A DNA stretch of 39,693 bases from a virus. Shown one piece after another: positions 20,660 to 29,167 of this stretch. The stretch lies in the IMG/VR virus record IMGVR_UViG_3300033141_001892, positions 1-39,693 of that record; one strand, given 5' to 3'. The notes beneath the pieces were generated by a model, which saw only the letters and a list, made by a program, of their open reading frames with translations, was not told where the DNA came from and ran no database searches. Both the position numbers and the translations under genes were made by a program. Positions within the stretch are counted from its first letter, which is position 1; each line of letters starts with the position of its first letter.

Positions 20660-21547
20660 TTAAGCAGCTGAAAAGGCATTCAATCCAACGCCATCCTTAG
20701 AACCAGCTCTTCCGCGTTGAACTAAAGCCAGGTGGTCAAAGAAAAAGTTCTCCTGGCGGAAATCGTAATTCTCTCCCTCAAATTCCCCGGGCTCGTTTAC
20801 TTCGGTGCATCTGAATCCGACGCTCACGTCCTCCAAACGCCCCTTTTTAATGTCTTCAATCAGCCTCTTGGTTTTGGGCTCTTTTTTTACGAACACATCC
20901 CCATAGGGCCTCTTTCCTTTCTTATCCCATTTCACCGTGTCAAAAACAATGTACCCAACCTGCTGGCCCATGTTCGTGACAACCTTTTCTTTAGGATGCA
21001 CGTAAGCAGTCACCGGCTTGCCCCTCAAAGAGTCCAGGGCTTTCCTCAATTCACTGGCCGGCTTGTAGTGCTTGCCGTTGTTGTACTGCTGCACCATCTC
21101 CTTCGTAAAAACAACGTCATGGAAAGTGATGCCCTCGTTTGTTTCAGTCCAAGCGTCTGCCTCCAGGCTGTCGCCTTTCATTCCAATAGAATCAACATGC
21201 CTTACAAATCCTTTTCCTGCAGCCTGGTCTTCAAGCTTCTTGATCAGTGCCTTGTCTGCCAAGGTTCTGTCTTTCGCGTTTGCCTGGTCTTCCAGCTTGC
21301 TAAAAAGAATCATGTCGCTAACGGAATCGTTCTTGTGTTCTGCGATCCATTTCCTTGCAGAGGCCACAGTCCATTTCTTCTTGTCAAATAAATAGGATTG
21401 AACTTCGCTGCCGCCGCCTTTTTTGAATCCGACAACGGCCTTAATTCCTTTCGCCGCGCTGATCGTGATCGTCCTCATCCGCACGTACTGGCCTGGGGCC
21501 TTCTGTCTCATCCGTATATAATTTTCCGTGATGTCCGGCGCAGGCAT
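20660..21547 (-). CDS. Prohead protease (DUF2213-like)
   Basis: A 295-residue protein. Residues about 110-290 match phage prohead proteases of the DUF2213/XkdF type: GITFHDVVFTKEMVQQY, LRGKPVTAYVHPKEKV with a conserved His, VGYIVFDTVKWDKKG, DVFVKKEPKTKRLIEDIKKG and LEDVSVGFRC with a conserved Ser. The N-terminal 100 residues form a separate domain. The ATG at 21547 has AGGAGTG in front; a TTG two codons upstream is possible. It should cleave scaffold and capsid proteins during maturation and lies behind two late promoters. Confidence 0.8.
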   Translation of the reverse strand: MPAPDITENYIRMRQKAPGQYVRMRTITISAAKGIKAVVGFKKGGGSEVQSYLFDKKKWTVASARKWIAEHKNDSVSDMILFSKLEDQANAKDRTLADKALIKKLEDQAAGKGFVRHVDSIGMKGDSLEADAWTETNEGITFHDVVFTKEMVQQYNNGKHYKPASELRKALDSLRGKPVTAYVHPKEKVVTNMGQQVGYIVFDTVKWDKKGKRPYGDVFVKKEPKTKRLIEDIKKGRLEDVSVGFRCTEVNEPGEFEGENYDFRQENFFFDHLALVQRGRAGSKDGVGLNAFSAA

Positions 21548-21557
21548 AATCAATCAC

Positions 21558-21606
21558 TCCTATGTCCCACATTCTCCTTAATATATTTTTGCCTTTTTCA
21601 GGCAAT
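21558..21606 (-). promoter_or_regulatory. Late promoter copy 3 (protease)
   Basis: TATATTAA (21585-21578) and GTGGGACATAG (21570-21560) stand 7 nt apart, with CTGAAAAAGGC about 14 nt upstream. The protease ATG is only 13 nt beyond the element, so the transcript would have a very short leader and the element itself supplies the AGGAG site. Confidence 0.8.
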
Positions 21607-21612
21607 AATGTG

Positions 21613-21672
21613 CTAAAAGCCCCCAGGCCCTGCATTTTCCTGGTCAATCCTTCCCATCCAGGCCATGCACAT
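21613..21672 (-). CDS. Leader mini-ORF between two tandem late promoters
   Basis: A 19-codon frame (MCMAWMGRIDQENAGPGGF) with GAAGG shortly before its second ATG at 21666. It starts just downstream of late promoter copy 4 and stops before copy 3. It may be a short expressed peptide or a remnant of a gene; length alone cannot prove coding. Confidence 0.3.
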   Translation of the reverse strand: MCMAWMGRIDQENAGPGGF

Positions 21673-21675
21673 TCC

Positions 21676-21722
21676 TTCTATGTCCCACGTTCTACTATTT
21701 AAATCTAAGTCTTTTTTCAGGC
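21676..21722 (-). promoter_or_regulatory. Late promoter copy 4, just after the giant fibre gene
   Basis: TTTAAATA (21703-21696) is followed after 7 nt by GTGGGACATAG (21688-21678), with CCTGAAAAAAGAC 14 nt upstream overlapping the stop of the giant fibre gene. It sits 118 bp before promoter copy 3, so the protease gene has tandem late promoters. Confidence 0.8.
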
Positions 21723-24700
21723 GATTTCCAGCGTAAGCGAGGGCTTTCTTAGCTTCACGTCAAGGCTTGGCTTCCTCAGCTCCACGTCCAGTGACTGCTT
21801 CCTCAGGTAAACATCCAGTCCGGATTTTATGAATGGCACGTAAAGGATCGCGTCCGCCGTCATTGCCTTTGTCACGGTGCCTATCAGCATCGCGTCGGCG
21901 GTGAATGTTTTTGTTGTCACTAATCTCAGGATGGCGTTAGCTATAAAGGTCTTTGTTGTCCGGAGCCTGATCCATGCGTCCGCAGTAAAGGCCTTCGTTT
22001 TCCTTGCCCTCAAAATAGCATCAGCAGTGAATTCTTTCGTCGCTACTAAGCGCAGCATGGCATCCGCGCTGAAGGTCTTCGTAATTATTTTAATCAGTAC
22101 TGCGTTTGCTGTGAAGGTTTTTGTTGCTGTCGCCTGCAAGATTGCATCAGCTATGAAGGTCTTCAGGCCTGTCGCTCTCAAAAACGCATCCGCAGTAAAG
22201 GTCTTCTCTATCCTGCTTACAACTATTGCACTAGCTGTGAATGTCTTTGTGGAAGTCTTGCGCAGGAAAACGTCAGCTGAAAAGGTTTTGCTCAGCCTTT
22301 GCACAACGATTGCGTCCGCTTCAAAGGCCTTGGTTCCTGTTCTCCTCAAAAAAGCGTCTGCAGTGAATGTCTTTGTCAAGCCCTGCTTTTGCAGGAAGGC
22401 ATCTGCAGTGAATGTCTTTGTGAGCCGGTCAACCAAAATGGCATCGGCTTCAATTGTTTTCGTTTGCCTGGCCCTGAGGAAAGCATCCGCACTAAACTGC
22501 TTTGTTCCTGTCTTCCTCAAATAGGCATCCGCAGAAAACGTCTTCGTGAAAACGGCTCTTAAGAATGCATCCGCAGTAAATGATTTGGAATAAGTTACTC
22601 GTAGTAATGCATCTGCCGTAAAGGTTTTTGTCAGCCGGTTGACAACCACCGCGTTCCCGGTGAATGTTTTTGTTTGCGTTACCAGCAGGAACGCATCGGC
22701 AGAGAACGTCTTCGTCTCCCTGTTGACTAAGATCGCGTCCGCAATAAATTCCTTTGCCTGAACCTTCCTCAGGAAAGCGTCAGCTGTAATCTCTTTTGTA
22801 AACGTGGCCTTTAGGATTGCATCTGCCGTAAATTGTTTTACTGTCGCAACCTGCAAAATCGCGTCGGCAGTAAAAGCTTTTGTAAGGCCTTTGCTCTGCA
22901 AGTATGCATCCGCTGTGAACTCTTTCGTAAATGTAGCCTTCAATATTGCATCCGCAGAAAACTCCTTTGTCTTTCTTTTGATTAATACTCCAAAGCCTTC
23001 CGCGCAGGCTTCAGCGCCATCTGCTCCAATCCAGCAAATCGCCACGTCCGTCCAGGCCGGCAAGCTGTCAGCTGTCAGAATCTGGGCCACCGTGGTTGTT
23101 TTCGCCACCGCGTCTGTTGCAGGATTGAACTCGTACGAGTCGTTGGCAAGGATCGGATCCCAGGTATCTAAGTCGCAGTCGCGTATCCTGAACTCCATCA
23201 TCGTATTGTCGTGTTCCCAGATAACCGAAAACAATCCATCCTCATGCTCTACTATTCCAACTCCGCCGTTTCCTGTAGTCCTTGCGTCAACAGTTTCCGC
23301 TGCCTGCCAGGCCCCAGTAGCCCCCAGAGCCCTCTCCCTGAATTCAACACTCCCATCAGCAGCAACATAAACAACATGAACGTGCTTATTTCCTGAATCT
23401 TCCGAATGCTCAAAATCAAATCTTGCTTTTGTAGCATAACCTGTAGCAATTGTTTGCTCAGTTTCAAAAGCATTATTATCCCAATACCTTGACTTCAGAG
23501 TTGCTCCTTCCTTCCAACAAATTATCATATCATTCTTTTCTGCTTCCTCACCAACCGACCTATCAGAACATCCCCAAATTATAGCAGTATTATCTACATT
23601 GCTTACATCCCGCTTTGCATCCCAAGCAGTTATATCCCCTGTGCTTGTTTGAGTTTTTGATTGCACCCACTGTTTGCCTGTAGAGGAATCATAAAAAACA
23701 GCAGTAGCCCAAAGCAAAGGATTTTGGTTTCTATCTGATGCCAAATTGACTTTTTTATACCAATCGCCTGATTCTGTTGCATCAAAGACCTTGGTTGTAT
23801 TTTGCCAAGCCCAACCTGTTGCAGATGCCTCATCTGATTCCGCTACATAAGTGTCCGTTCCATCCGAGTAATGGATTGTTGTCGGAATGATTCCGTCTCC
23901 GCCTCTGACAGTAAAGCAAGCTCCGCAGCCCGGACAGCTAATCGTCGCATTCGCATTCGTGGCCCAGTTGTCCCCTGCCAAGTTGTCTTTATGGATATAC
24001 TCAAAAATGAGATTGTCTCCGTTCTGCCTTGATCTCCAGTAATAGGGATCGTTAAACCACATTTTTCTTTGCCAGTTTCCTCCAAATTCTCTTCCGCAAA
24101 CCAGCTGCGCATCCGCTGTAAAAGTCTTTGTTTGCACGGCCCTAAGATAAGCATCCGAGGTGAACGTCTTCGTCAGCCTGTTCACTAAGATGCTGTCTGC
24201 AGTGAATTGCTTTGTCTCCGTTGCCTGCAAAAAGGCATCCGCTGTGAACTGTTTCGTGTATGATTTCCTCAAGTAAGCGTCTGCGGTAAAAGTCTTCGTC
24301 TGCTGCTTTCTCAAGAAAACGTCAGCTGTGAAGGTCTTCGTATAAGTCTTCCTCAAATACGCATCAGCAGTAAACTCTTTTGTCAGCCGCTCCACTATGA
24401 TAGCGTCTGCCGTAAACTCCTTTGTGAATTGCGCTCTCAAGAAAGCGTCAGCTGTGAGCTCTTTCGTGTGCCTGTTTACCAGGATTCCGTCTGCCTCAAA
24501 TGTTTTGCTCTGCTCTTTCTGTAGATAGGCATCAGCTGAAAACTCTTTTATCAGCCGGTCCACTACTATGGCATCTGCAATAAATTCCTTGCTCGCTGTC
24601 TTGCGCAGGAAGGCATCTGCAGTGAATGCCTTCGTTTCCACCGCTCTCAGGTAAGCATCCGCAGAAAAGGCTTTGCTCAAAGTCGCCTGCAGGAAAGCGT

Positions 24701-25850
24701 CAGCTGTGAATGCCTTGGTTTCTCGGTTCACAAGGATTGCATCTGCTATAAAGGTCTTCTCAACGGTAGGTGAAGTAATTGTAAAGTCTGCTGTTGCAGA
24801 CCAATCACCTGCAGTATATCTAACAAGGCGCCCATCTCCTGTGAATGTTTTTGTCAAGCCGCTTGCTTTCAAAATCGCATCGGCAGTAAAGGTTTTTGAC
24901 AACCTATCGACAAGGATTGCGTCAGCAGTGAAGCTCTTGGTGTATGTTACAGAAGGCGAGGAATATCCCATCAAATAAAAATCGCAGCTTGAGCTTTCAA
25001 CATAGTATTCAATAATCTGGCTTGCATCGCATTCGCAAGAAGCATGCACCATCAAGTTGTTTATCCTGTCATGGATGTCCTCTGCAGTCCCGTTTTTTCT
25101 AACACCAAAATAGCCATCTTGAGGACTAATCTTAACATCAAAGAAGCCTCCAGTGGCCCCTGCAGGCAATGCGTTTCCAAAATCTGTCCATGCATCTGCA
25201 ACTGTTGTACCCATATCCGTTGCATTTGTATTCATAATAACCTTTTCTTTGATGTACCCAAGCAAATAAAAGCGCTGATAAGAATAGCCTCTATATACTT
25301 CGCAAACCTCCGAACCGTCCACGCCTGTTATGAGTCCACAAATATCATTAGCGGTTCCAGTTCTGTTATCAGTGCTTCCGTTCTTCCTTGCGTTTCCAGC
25401 AGCATAAGCTCCAAAAGTAGCAACAGACTCTAAACAGGCAGCAATGGCTGTATCTCCGCCTGTATCAGACGAAATATCCACATCCTGCCAGCCAGTGGTG
25501 TCTCCTGGCGTCTTATCAGGCGCGTTAGTAAAAAAGCTTGCCTCATCTTCAAAGTAGCCAACAAGCCAGACATCAACCTCTGAAGCATCCTCTACCTTCA
25601 CTTCAAAAATGTCGTCACCGTCAATTCCGCAGGTTGTCCAGAAGTGCCCAAGGTTCTCTATGTCATAATAGCGGTTGTCTGTGCTGCCGTTTTTCCTATA
25701 GCCGAAATTTACATCGCCTGCAACATTGCTAACAACGTGCAGTATCACGCCAGTTGCATTGACTGAAACATGGGCAGTGACGTCTATGTCTGTCCAAGTC
25801 GCATCTACTGCATGCGCCACGTTAACTGGCGTAATCCATGAAACTACCAT
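21717..25850 (-). CDS. Giant tail-fibre/adhesin protein with 46 KTFTADAxL repeats and a central propeller
   Basis: A 1,377-residue protein, the largest in the genome. Residues 1-303 hold three related beta domains, each with a RKNG(S/T) motif and a closing FYLLGY- or WLVGYF-type strand. Nineteen copies of a 14-15-residue repeat K-(T/E/A)-F-(T/S)-ADA-(I/F/Y)-L follow, then a sialidase-like or BNR-like domain of about 350 residues, then 27 more repeats, then three LDV-x-LRKPS units. No membrane segment or signal peptide is obvious. The start has GAGG 8 nt upstream. It lies among tail and fibre genes and probably forms a long, thin, variable fibre for host attachment. Confidence 0.8.
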   Translation of the reverse strand: MVVSWITPVNVAHAVDATWTDIDVTAHVSVNATGVILHVVSNVAGDVNFGYRKNGSTDNRYYDIENLGHFWTTCGIDGDDIFEVKVEDASEVDVWLVGYFEDEASFFTNAPDKTPGDTTGWQDVDISSDTGGDTAIAACLESVATFGAYAAGNARKNGSTDNRTGTANDICGLITGVDGSEVCEVYRGYSYQRFYLLGYIKEKVIMNTNATDMGTTVADAWTDFGNALPAGATGGFFDVKISPQDGYFGVRKNGTAEDIHDRINNLMVHASCECDASQIIEYYVESSSCDFYLMGYSSPSVTYTKSFTADAILVDRLSKTFTADAILKASGLTKTFTGDGRLVRYTAGDWSATADFTITSPTVEKTFIADAILVNRETKAFTADAFLQATLSKAFSADAYLRAVETKAFTADAFLRKTASKEFIADAIVVDRLIKEFSADAYLQKEQSKTFEADGILVNRHTKELTADAFLRAQFTKEFTADAIIVERLTKEFTADAYLRKTYTKTFTADVFLRKQQTKTFTADAYLRKSYTKQFTADAFLQATETKQFTADSILVNRLTKTFTSDAYLRAVQTKTFTADAQLVCGREFGGNWQRKMWFNDPYYWRSRQNGDNLIFEYIHKDNLAGDNWATNANATISCPGCGACFTVRGGDGIIPTTIHYSDGTDTYVAESDEASATGWAWQNTTKVFDATESGDWYKKVNLASDRNQNPLLWATAVFYDSSTGKQWVQSKTQTSTGDITAWDAKRDVSNVDNTAIIWGCSDRSVGEEAEKNDMIICWKEGATLKSRYWDNNAFETEQTIATGYATKARFDFEHSEDSGNKHVHVVYVAADGSVEFRERALGATGAWQAAETVDARTTGNGGVGIVEHEDGLFSVIWEHDNTMMEFRIRDCDLDTWDPILANDSYEFNPATDAVAKTTTVAQILTADSLPAWTDVAICWIGADGAEACAEGFGVLIKRKTKEFSADAILKATFTKEFTADAYLQSKGLTKAFTADAILQVATVKQFTADAILKATFTKEITADAFLRKVQAKEFIADAILVNRETKTFSADAFLLVTQTKTFTGNAVVVNRLTKTFTADALLRVTYSKSFTADAFLRAVFTKTFSADAYLRKTGTKQFSADAFLRARQTKTIEADAILVDRLTKTFTADAFLQKQGLTKTFTADAFLRRTGTKAFEADAIVVQRLSKTFSADVFLRKTSTKTFTASAIVVSRIEKTFTADAFLRATGLKTFIADAILQATATKTFTANAVLIKIITKTFSADAMLRLVATKEFTADAILRARKTKAFTADAWIRLRTTKTFIANAILRLVTTKTFTADAMLIGTVTKAMTADAILYVPFIKSGLDVYLRKQSLDVELRKPSLDVKLRKPSLTLEIA
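21830..22967 (-). repeat. Second coding repeat block, 27 units of about 42 bp
   Basis: Twenty-seven consecutive copies of the KTFTADAxL unit, 42 or 45 bases each. The first half of each unit is conserved (coding K-x-F-x-ADA), while the second half alternates among a few classes such as LVNRLT, LRKTGT and LQATAT. Synonymous differences between copies are frequent, so the array is old or under recombination rather than a fresh amplification. Confidence 0.9.
24100..24938 (-). repeat. First coding repeat block, 19 units of about 42 bp
   Basis: Nineteen copies of the same KTFTADAxL unit precede the central domain. One unit (the third) carries an insertion of about 17 residues. The classes of second half (VNRLT, RKTYT, QATET) match those of the second block and of the shorter array in 26243-27493. 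Confidence 0.9.
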
Positions 25851-25860
25851 AAACTATGCC

Positions 25861-26229
25861 TCACTCGATGGCTGTTGCTTTAATGCCCAATTCTATTCCT
25901 TCAGCTTTCAGAGCAGCAATTCTGGCGGCTGCTTGCTCGTTCTTCTTGCCAATGACCTTACCGTCTCTGTCTATGTCATCGTTGTACTCTGCCTCTGGAA
26001 TTTTGTCCTTTGCAGGCTGCTTTAGGTTTTCCTCGTGAAAGTCAACTTCTCTTTCGAGAAAAATAAGCCCGTGTAGCTTGTCGAACTGTTCCTTTGTTAG
26101 AATCCCATAGGTTCTGAAAGGCTTCTTGTTGTAGTAGCAGTCCGATAGCTCGTCATGCACTGCGTTGTACTTGTGGTCTATTACCTTCCTTAGCTTCTCG
26201 AACTGAATTCCTTCAAAATTTCTCTCCAT
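25861..26229 (-). CDS. Protein of unknown function between fibre genes
   Basis: A 122-residue mostly helical protein (KLRKVIDHKYNAVHDELSD, LTKEQFDKLHGLIFLEREV) ending in a alanine-rich helix. It lies between two fibre genes that share KTFTADA repeats, so it may be a fibre assembly or chaperone protein or a small structural part. No family is recognised. Confidence 0.6.
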   Translation of the reverse strand: MERNFEGIQFEKLRKVIDHKYNAVHDELSDCYYNKKPFRTYGILTKEQFDKLHGLIFLEREVDFHEENLKQPAKDKIPEAEYNDDIDRDGKVIGKKNEQAAARIAALKAEGIELGIKATAIE

Positions 26230-26242
26230 GATTTTTCCCTCC

Positions 26243-27493
26243 TTAGTCGGTTAAATTTAATTCTTTAATCCTCCACCATTTGTTTCCTGGAGTAAGCGTT
26301 GCATTGTACCGCACGTCATTTTCAAAGTAAGCAGAATCCAGGCCTGCTGCCGGCATTGGCTCCCAGCTGTCGCCGTCCCAAAATTCCCAATTTGTTTGGC
26401 TTGTGTAAGAATTTGCTTCTAATTCAATATCCTGGAAATCAACGTTTGTCTTGTCAACCTGTAAAAGAAAATGCTTTTTTCCCCCTCCTGCATCATATAT
26501 ACTGGATGTCGCAACCATGTAAACAGGGCTTGGCACTGCTGCGGCATCCTTCGGGCTCACTATTATTGGAATTGTGGATATGAGTATGGCACCAGTCGTA
26601 AATGTTTTCGTCAGGCCCGGTGTCTGCAAGTATGCATCTGCTGTAAAGGTCTTAGTAAGCGTGACTTTTAGGATTCCATCAGCAGTAAAAGTTTTTGTTA
26701 AGCGATTAACCAACACTGAATCTGCTGTGAAAGTTTTGAGGTAAGTTCCTTTTAGGATTGCATCTGCTTCAAATGTTTTAGAGAAAGCTGCTTGAAGAAA
26801 GGCATCAGCAGTAAAAGTTTTTGTTAATCCAAGTGATTGTAAAAAAGCATCAGCAGTAAAAGTTTTTGTTAAGCGGTTAACCAGTATTGAATCTGCTGTG
26901 AAAGTTTTTGTTAAAGTAGACACTTCTGCTGGACCGTAAACGGTATCGTCGTAGTCTGTCGTGGTTACCCACGGTTCGTGGTCTGCTGTGTAATAAGTCA
27001 CGCCTCCAATATTTTTCGTGTAGGAAACGGATTTGTCCACGTCGGATTCAAGCAAGTCACCATTTGAGTCGTATATGTAAAAGCTTACTTTGTTTCCGGG
27101 ATTGTCAACGACAACCCGAAGCTTGTACCAAGTGTTGTCTAATGGCGTGGTGGTAAAGGTTGCATCGCCGCCTTGCCAATAGTAGTGGAACTCATCGTGC
27201 CATATTCTTAGACTAGCCATTGTGCCTCCGTCAACGTCGCGAATATATACCCAGACCGCCCAATCGCTCCCGCAATCGCTTGTTCTAGCCCAAGTAAAAA
27301 AGTCATAGCTTGGCTCGTCCATTCCAGACCTTGTGATGCTGATTAGCTGAGTGTCGTTGACTCCGTCGGTTGTAAATCGACAGCCATAGCTTCCGTTTTT
27401 TGCAGCTGCCCCCACTACTGTGATTGTTCCGCCAGTGGTCTCTGTTGTCCAAAGGGGCTTTAGTTCACCGCTTTCAAAATCGTCATATGCCAT
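26243..27493 (-). CDS. Tail fibre with lectin-like N-terminus and 8 KTFTADA repeats
   Basis: A 416-residue protein. Residues 1-190 form a concanavalin/laminin-G-like beta sandwich (AYDDFESGELKPLWTTETTG, WYKLRVVVDNPGNKVSFYIYD). Eight KTFTADAxL repeats follow (about 195-310), and a C-terminal beta domain (KHFLLQVDKTNVDFQDIELE, WEFWDGDSWEPMPAAG) closes the protein. The lectin-like head suggests sugar binding at the host surface; the repeats probably form the shaft shared with the giant fibre gene. Confidence 0.78.
   Translation of the reverse strand: MAYDDFESGELKPLWTTETTGGTITVVGAAAKNGSYGCRFTTDGVNDTQLISITRSGMDEPSYDFFTWARTSDCGSDWAVWVYIRDVDGGTMASLRIWHDEFHYYWQGGDATFTTTPLDNTWYKLRVVVDNPGNKVSFYIYDSNGDLLESDVDKSVSYTKNIGGVTYYTADHEPWVTTTDYDDTVYGPAEVSTLTKTFTADSILVNRLTKTFTADAFLQSLGLTKTFTADAFLQAAFSKTFEADAILKGTYLKTFTADSVLVNRLTKTFTADGILKVTLTKTFTADAYLQTPGLTKTFTTGAILISTIPIIVSPKDAAAVPSPVYMVATSSIYDAGGGKKHFLLQVDKTNVDFQDIELEANSYTSQTNWEFWDGDSWEPMPAAGLDSAYFENDVRYNATLTPGNKWWRIKELNLTD
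26575..26910 (-). repeat. Third coding repeat block, 8 units
   Basis: Eight KTFTADAxL units in the lectin-like fibre gene. Three units share nearly identical bases coding KTFTADS(I/V)LVNRLT, closer to each other than to the giant gene, which points to recent local duplication or gene conversion. Confidence 0.88.
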
Positions 27494-27497
27494 TTTT

Positions 27498-28037
27498 TCA
27501 CATCCTTTCTTTTGTTTCTTTCTTGACCAGAATCGCTCCGGCAGACACTGCCTTCTTTCCCTTTTTCAAAAGCACCGCGCCCACAGTGAAATGGTGCTCG
27601 TCAAAGCACTTGGTCTCAGCCGGCAGAGGACTCCCTATCGCATTATAAGGGGCTTCTCTCCATTTGCCTGCGAGCTCTACATGCCCGTCCCCGAAAACGT
27701 AAGCAATATCCTGCACGTTTCTTCCTTCTATCGTGGCCTGCCATCCCACCAAGTAAACAACCGTTCTTTTTTCTCTGATGAGTTCCGGCTTCTCTTTCCC
27801 GAACTGCATTCTCTCCAAAACTCTGCGCCTGTAAATCAGCCTGCGGCCCGGCTCCATAAACATTTTGAACAAAAGCCTGTCCGGCTGCTCCCTTGCTGCA
27901 GCCTTCCTTATCTCAAAAGCAGCCAGCCTATACCGGTCTATATCCGGGTACTTGTTTTCCTTTCCGTCTTCCTCGAACTGGCACAAGCTCGTGCCGTCCT
28001 TGTAAATGGCCTTCCAGTAAATACTTTGTCGCATCAT
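27498..28037 (-). CDS. Structural protein with two diverged C-terminal repeat units
   Basis: A 179-residue protein. The start at 28037 is chosen because ATG overlaps the homing endonuclease stop as ATGA. The N-terminal part (IYWKAIYKDGTSLCQFEEDG, YPDIDRYRLAAFEI) is a compact domain seen in viral structural clusters without assigned role. The C-terminus has HFTVGAVLLKKGK and KAVSAGAILVKKET, which look like two degenerate copies of the fibre repeat. It may be an adaptor or fibre-associated protein. Confidence 0.65.
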   Translation of the reverse strand: MMRQSIYWKAIYKDGTSLCQFEEDGKENKYPDIDRYRLAAFEIRKAAAREQPDRLLFKMFMEPGRRLIYRRRVLERMQFGKEKPELIREKRTVVYLVGWQATIEGRNVQDIAYVFGDGHVELAGKWREAPYNAIGSPLPAETKCFDEHHFTVGAVLLKKGKKAVSAGAILVKKETKERM

Positions 28038-28414
28038 TCTCTCCTCCGTAGTGTTTCCAGGAATTTCTGAGCAGTTTCTTTCTTCAAAACAAGCTCTGGC
28101 AGAATCCATTCAGTAAATCTTAAGCAGTCATAGAAAGAGTGAAGCGTCCAACAATACTGTGCACTCCAATGTGCCTTCCAGCTCTTTTGCTTTCCTCTTC
28201 TTTGCAAAATGCCGCCTACATTAGAAACAATGTAATCCAGCACGAATTTGTCTCTTTCAATTAAAGCAATTCTCACCATGGGCTTTACTCTTTTCCCATC
28301 TTCAACATAGAAATTGCCTTCACCGTCAAGTAATCCAGCAAGCCAGCACTTAAATTTCTCGCTTACTTCAAAATTCAATCTACATTCTTTTCTCTTTTGT
28401 TTATTGGAGTCCAT
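28034..28414 (-). CDS. Free-standing LAGLIDADG homing endonuclease
   Basis: A 126-residue protein with one LAGLIDADG motif (WLAGLLDGEGNFYV, about 24-37), followed by a basic beta region and helix. Single-motif enzymes act as homodimers that cut long DNA sites and copy their own gene into empty alleles. It is not inside a recognisable intron but sits between structural genes, coupled by ATGA downstream, the usual state of free-standing homing genes in tailed viruses. Confidence 0.85.
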   Translation of the reverse strand: MDSNKQKRKECRLNFEVSEKFKCWLAGLLDGEGNFYVEDGKRVKPMVRIALIERDKFVLDYIVSNVGGILQRRGKQKSWKAHWSAQYCWTLHSFYDCLRFTEWILPELVLKKETAQKFLETLRRRE

Positions 28415-28439
28415 TGTATTGGTCCCTCCCTCCTTTTTT

Positions 28440-28556
28440 TTATCTGCTTTTCAGCAGTTGCCTTTCTGTCTTCCTGATTTTCTTCCGCCGCCACCGTACG
28501 GCCCTTTTCCATCTCTGTTTGGCATTTGGATTTCCTCCCTTTTTTTTAGCAGCCAT
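28440..28556 (-). CDS. Very basic small ORF overlapping a microprotein gene
   Basis: A 38-residue frame, over 40 percent lysine or arginine (KQRWKRAVRWRRKKIRK). It overlaps the DUF5320-like frame 28451-28525 in another phase. No good ribosome-binding site precedes its ATG. It could be a small DNA- or RNA-binding peptide or an accidental frame opposite a real one. Confidence 0.35.
   Translation of the reverse strand: MAAKKKGGNPNAKQRWKRAVRWRRKKIRKTERQLLKSR
28451..28525 (-). CDS. DUF5320-like microprotein
   Basis: A 24-residue frame reading MPNRDGKGPYGGGGRKSGR and then QKGNC. This follows the pattern of small archaeal and bacterial DUF5320 proteins (MPxGDGTGPxGxGPxTGRGxGxC). A GGGAGG site lies 8 nt before the ATG. 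The family has no firm function. The 160-base gap between the structural gene and the homing gene contains this frame and an overlapping basic frame. Confidence 0.5.
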   Translation of the reverse strand: MPNRDGKGPYGGGGRKSGRQKGNC

Positions 28557-28579
28557 CTAGTAGCTACTATTCTTTTCCT

Positions 28580-29146
28580 TTATATCTCGTCGTACTGCCA
28601 GGTGAACGTCTCGTTTGCAAGGTCTCCTGGGCTTGCTGTTGAGTCGACTTCCATGCTCAGAACGATGTAGTCCGTTGTCTCGTCTATCGCGTCGATCTGG
28701 CTGTCTGTTTCCGAAATGGTTACGCTTCTCGGATCTCCACTTCCGTAAGTGAAGAAGTCTGTTGCTGTTGCCACGTCCGTGTGGTTCGTGATCACTTCGT
28801 TCGTGTCAGAAACATCATAGCCTGTTGTCGCTCCGCTGTTGTGCACCTGCACTCCGTCGCCAATCTTCACTGTGATCCCGGTCCCGAAGCCGCCTTCGTC
28901 CGTGTAGATCTTCACGTTGTCGACCTTGGTGCTCGGCGCTGTCGTGCACTTCAGGTATATCTGCTTCCACCTGCTGTACTCTGTTCCTGCTGCCGGAATC
29001 GGCATAGGATCGTTGGCATCTATCGTTGGGTTGTCTGCCTGCTTGAACCTAATGTTTGGCGGTCCCAAGGCGTCTGTGTTCGTGCTTGTTCCTGGGTTGT
29101 TGTCTGTTCCCCCGGTGTCCAACATCACATTAAATGCCGCTGCCAT
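28580..29146 (-). CDS. Beta-rich virion protein
   Basis: A 188-residue protein counted from ATG 29146 with GGAGGTGATAT upstream (a GTG three codons earlier is possible). Its core (SRWKQIYLKCTTAPSTKVDN, IYTDEGGFGTGITVKIGDG) is strand-rich and has the look of a surface or baseplate component: after the portal and before fibres, no enzyme motif. Family not recognised; head fibre, whisker or tail accessory protein are possible. Confidence 0.65.
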   Translation of the reverse strand: MAAAFNVMLDTGGTDNNPGTSTNTDALGPPNIRFKQADNPTIDANDPMPIPAAGTEYSRWKQIYLKCTTAPSTKVDNVKIYTDEGGFGTGITVKIGDGVQVHNSGATTGYDVSDTNEVITNHTDVATATDFFTYGSGDPRSVTISETDSQIDAIDETTDYIVLSMEVDSTASPGDLANETFTWQYDEI

Positions 29147-29167
29147 CCATATCACCTCCGTTTAGTT

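Noticed and set aside
21830-22967. Regular repeats at about 42-bp spacing that resemble a CRISPR array
   Set aside because: The units are in frame, encode a 14-residue protein repeat, vary within the conserved part and have no unrelated spacers or cas genes.
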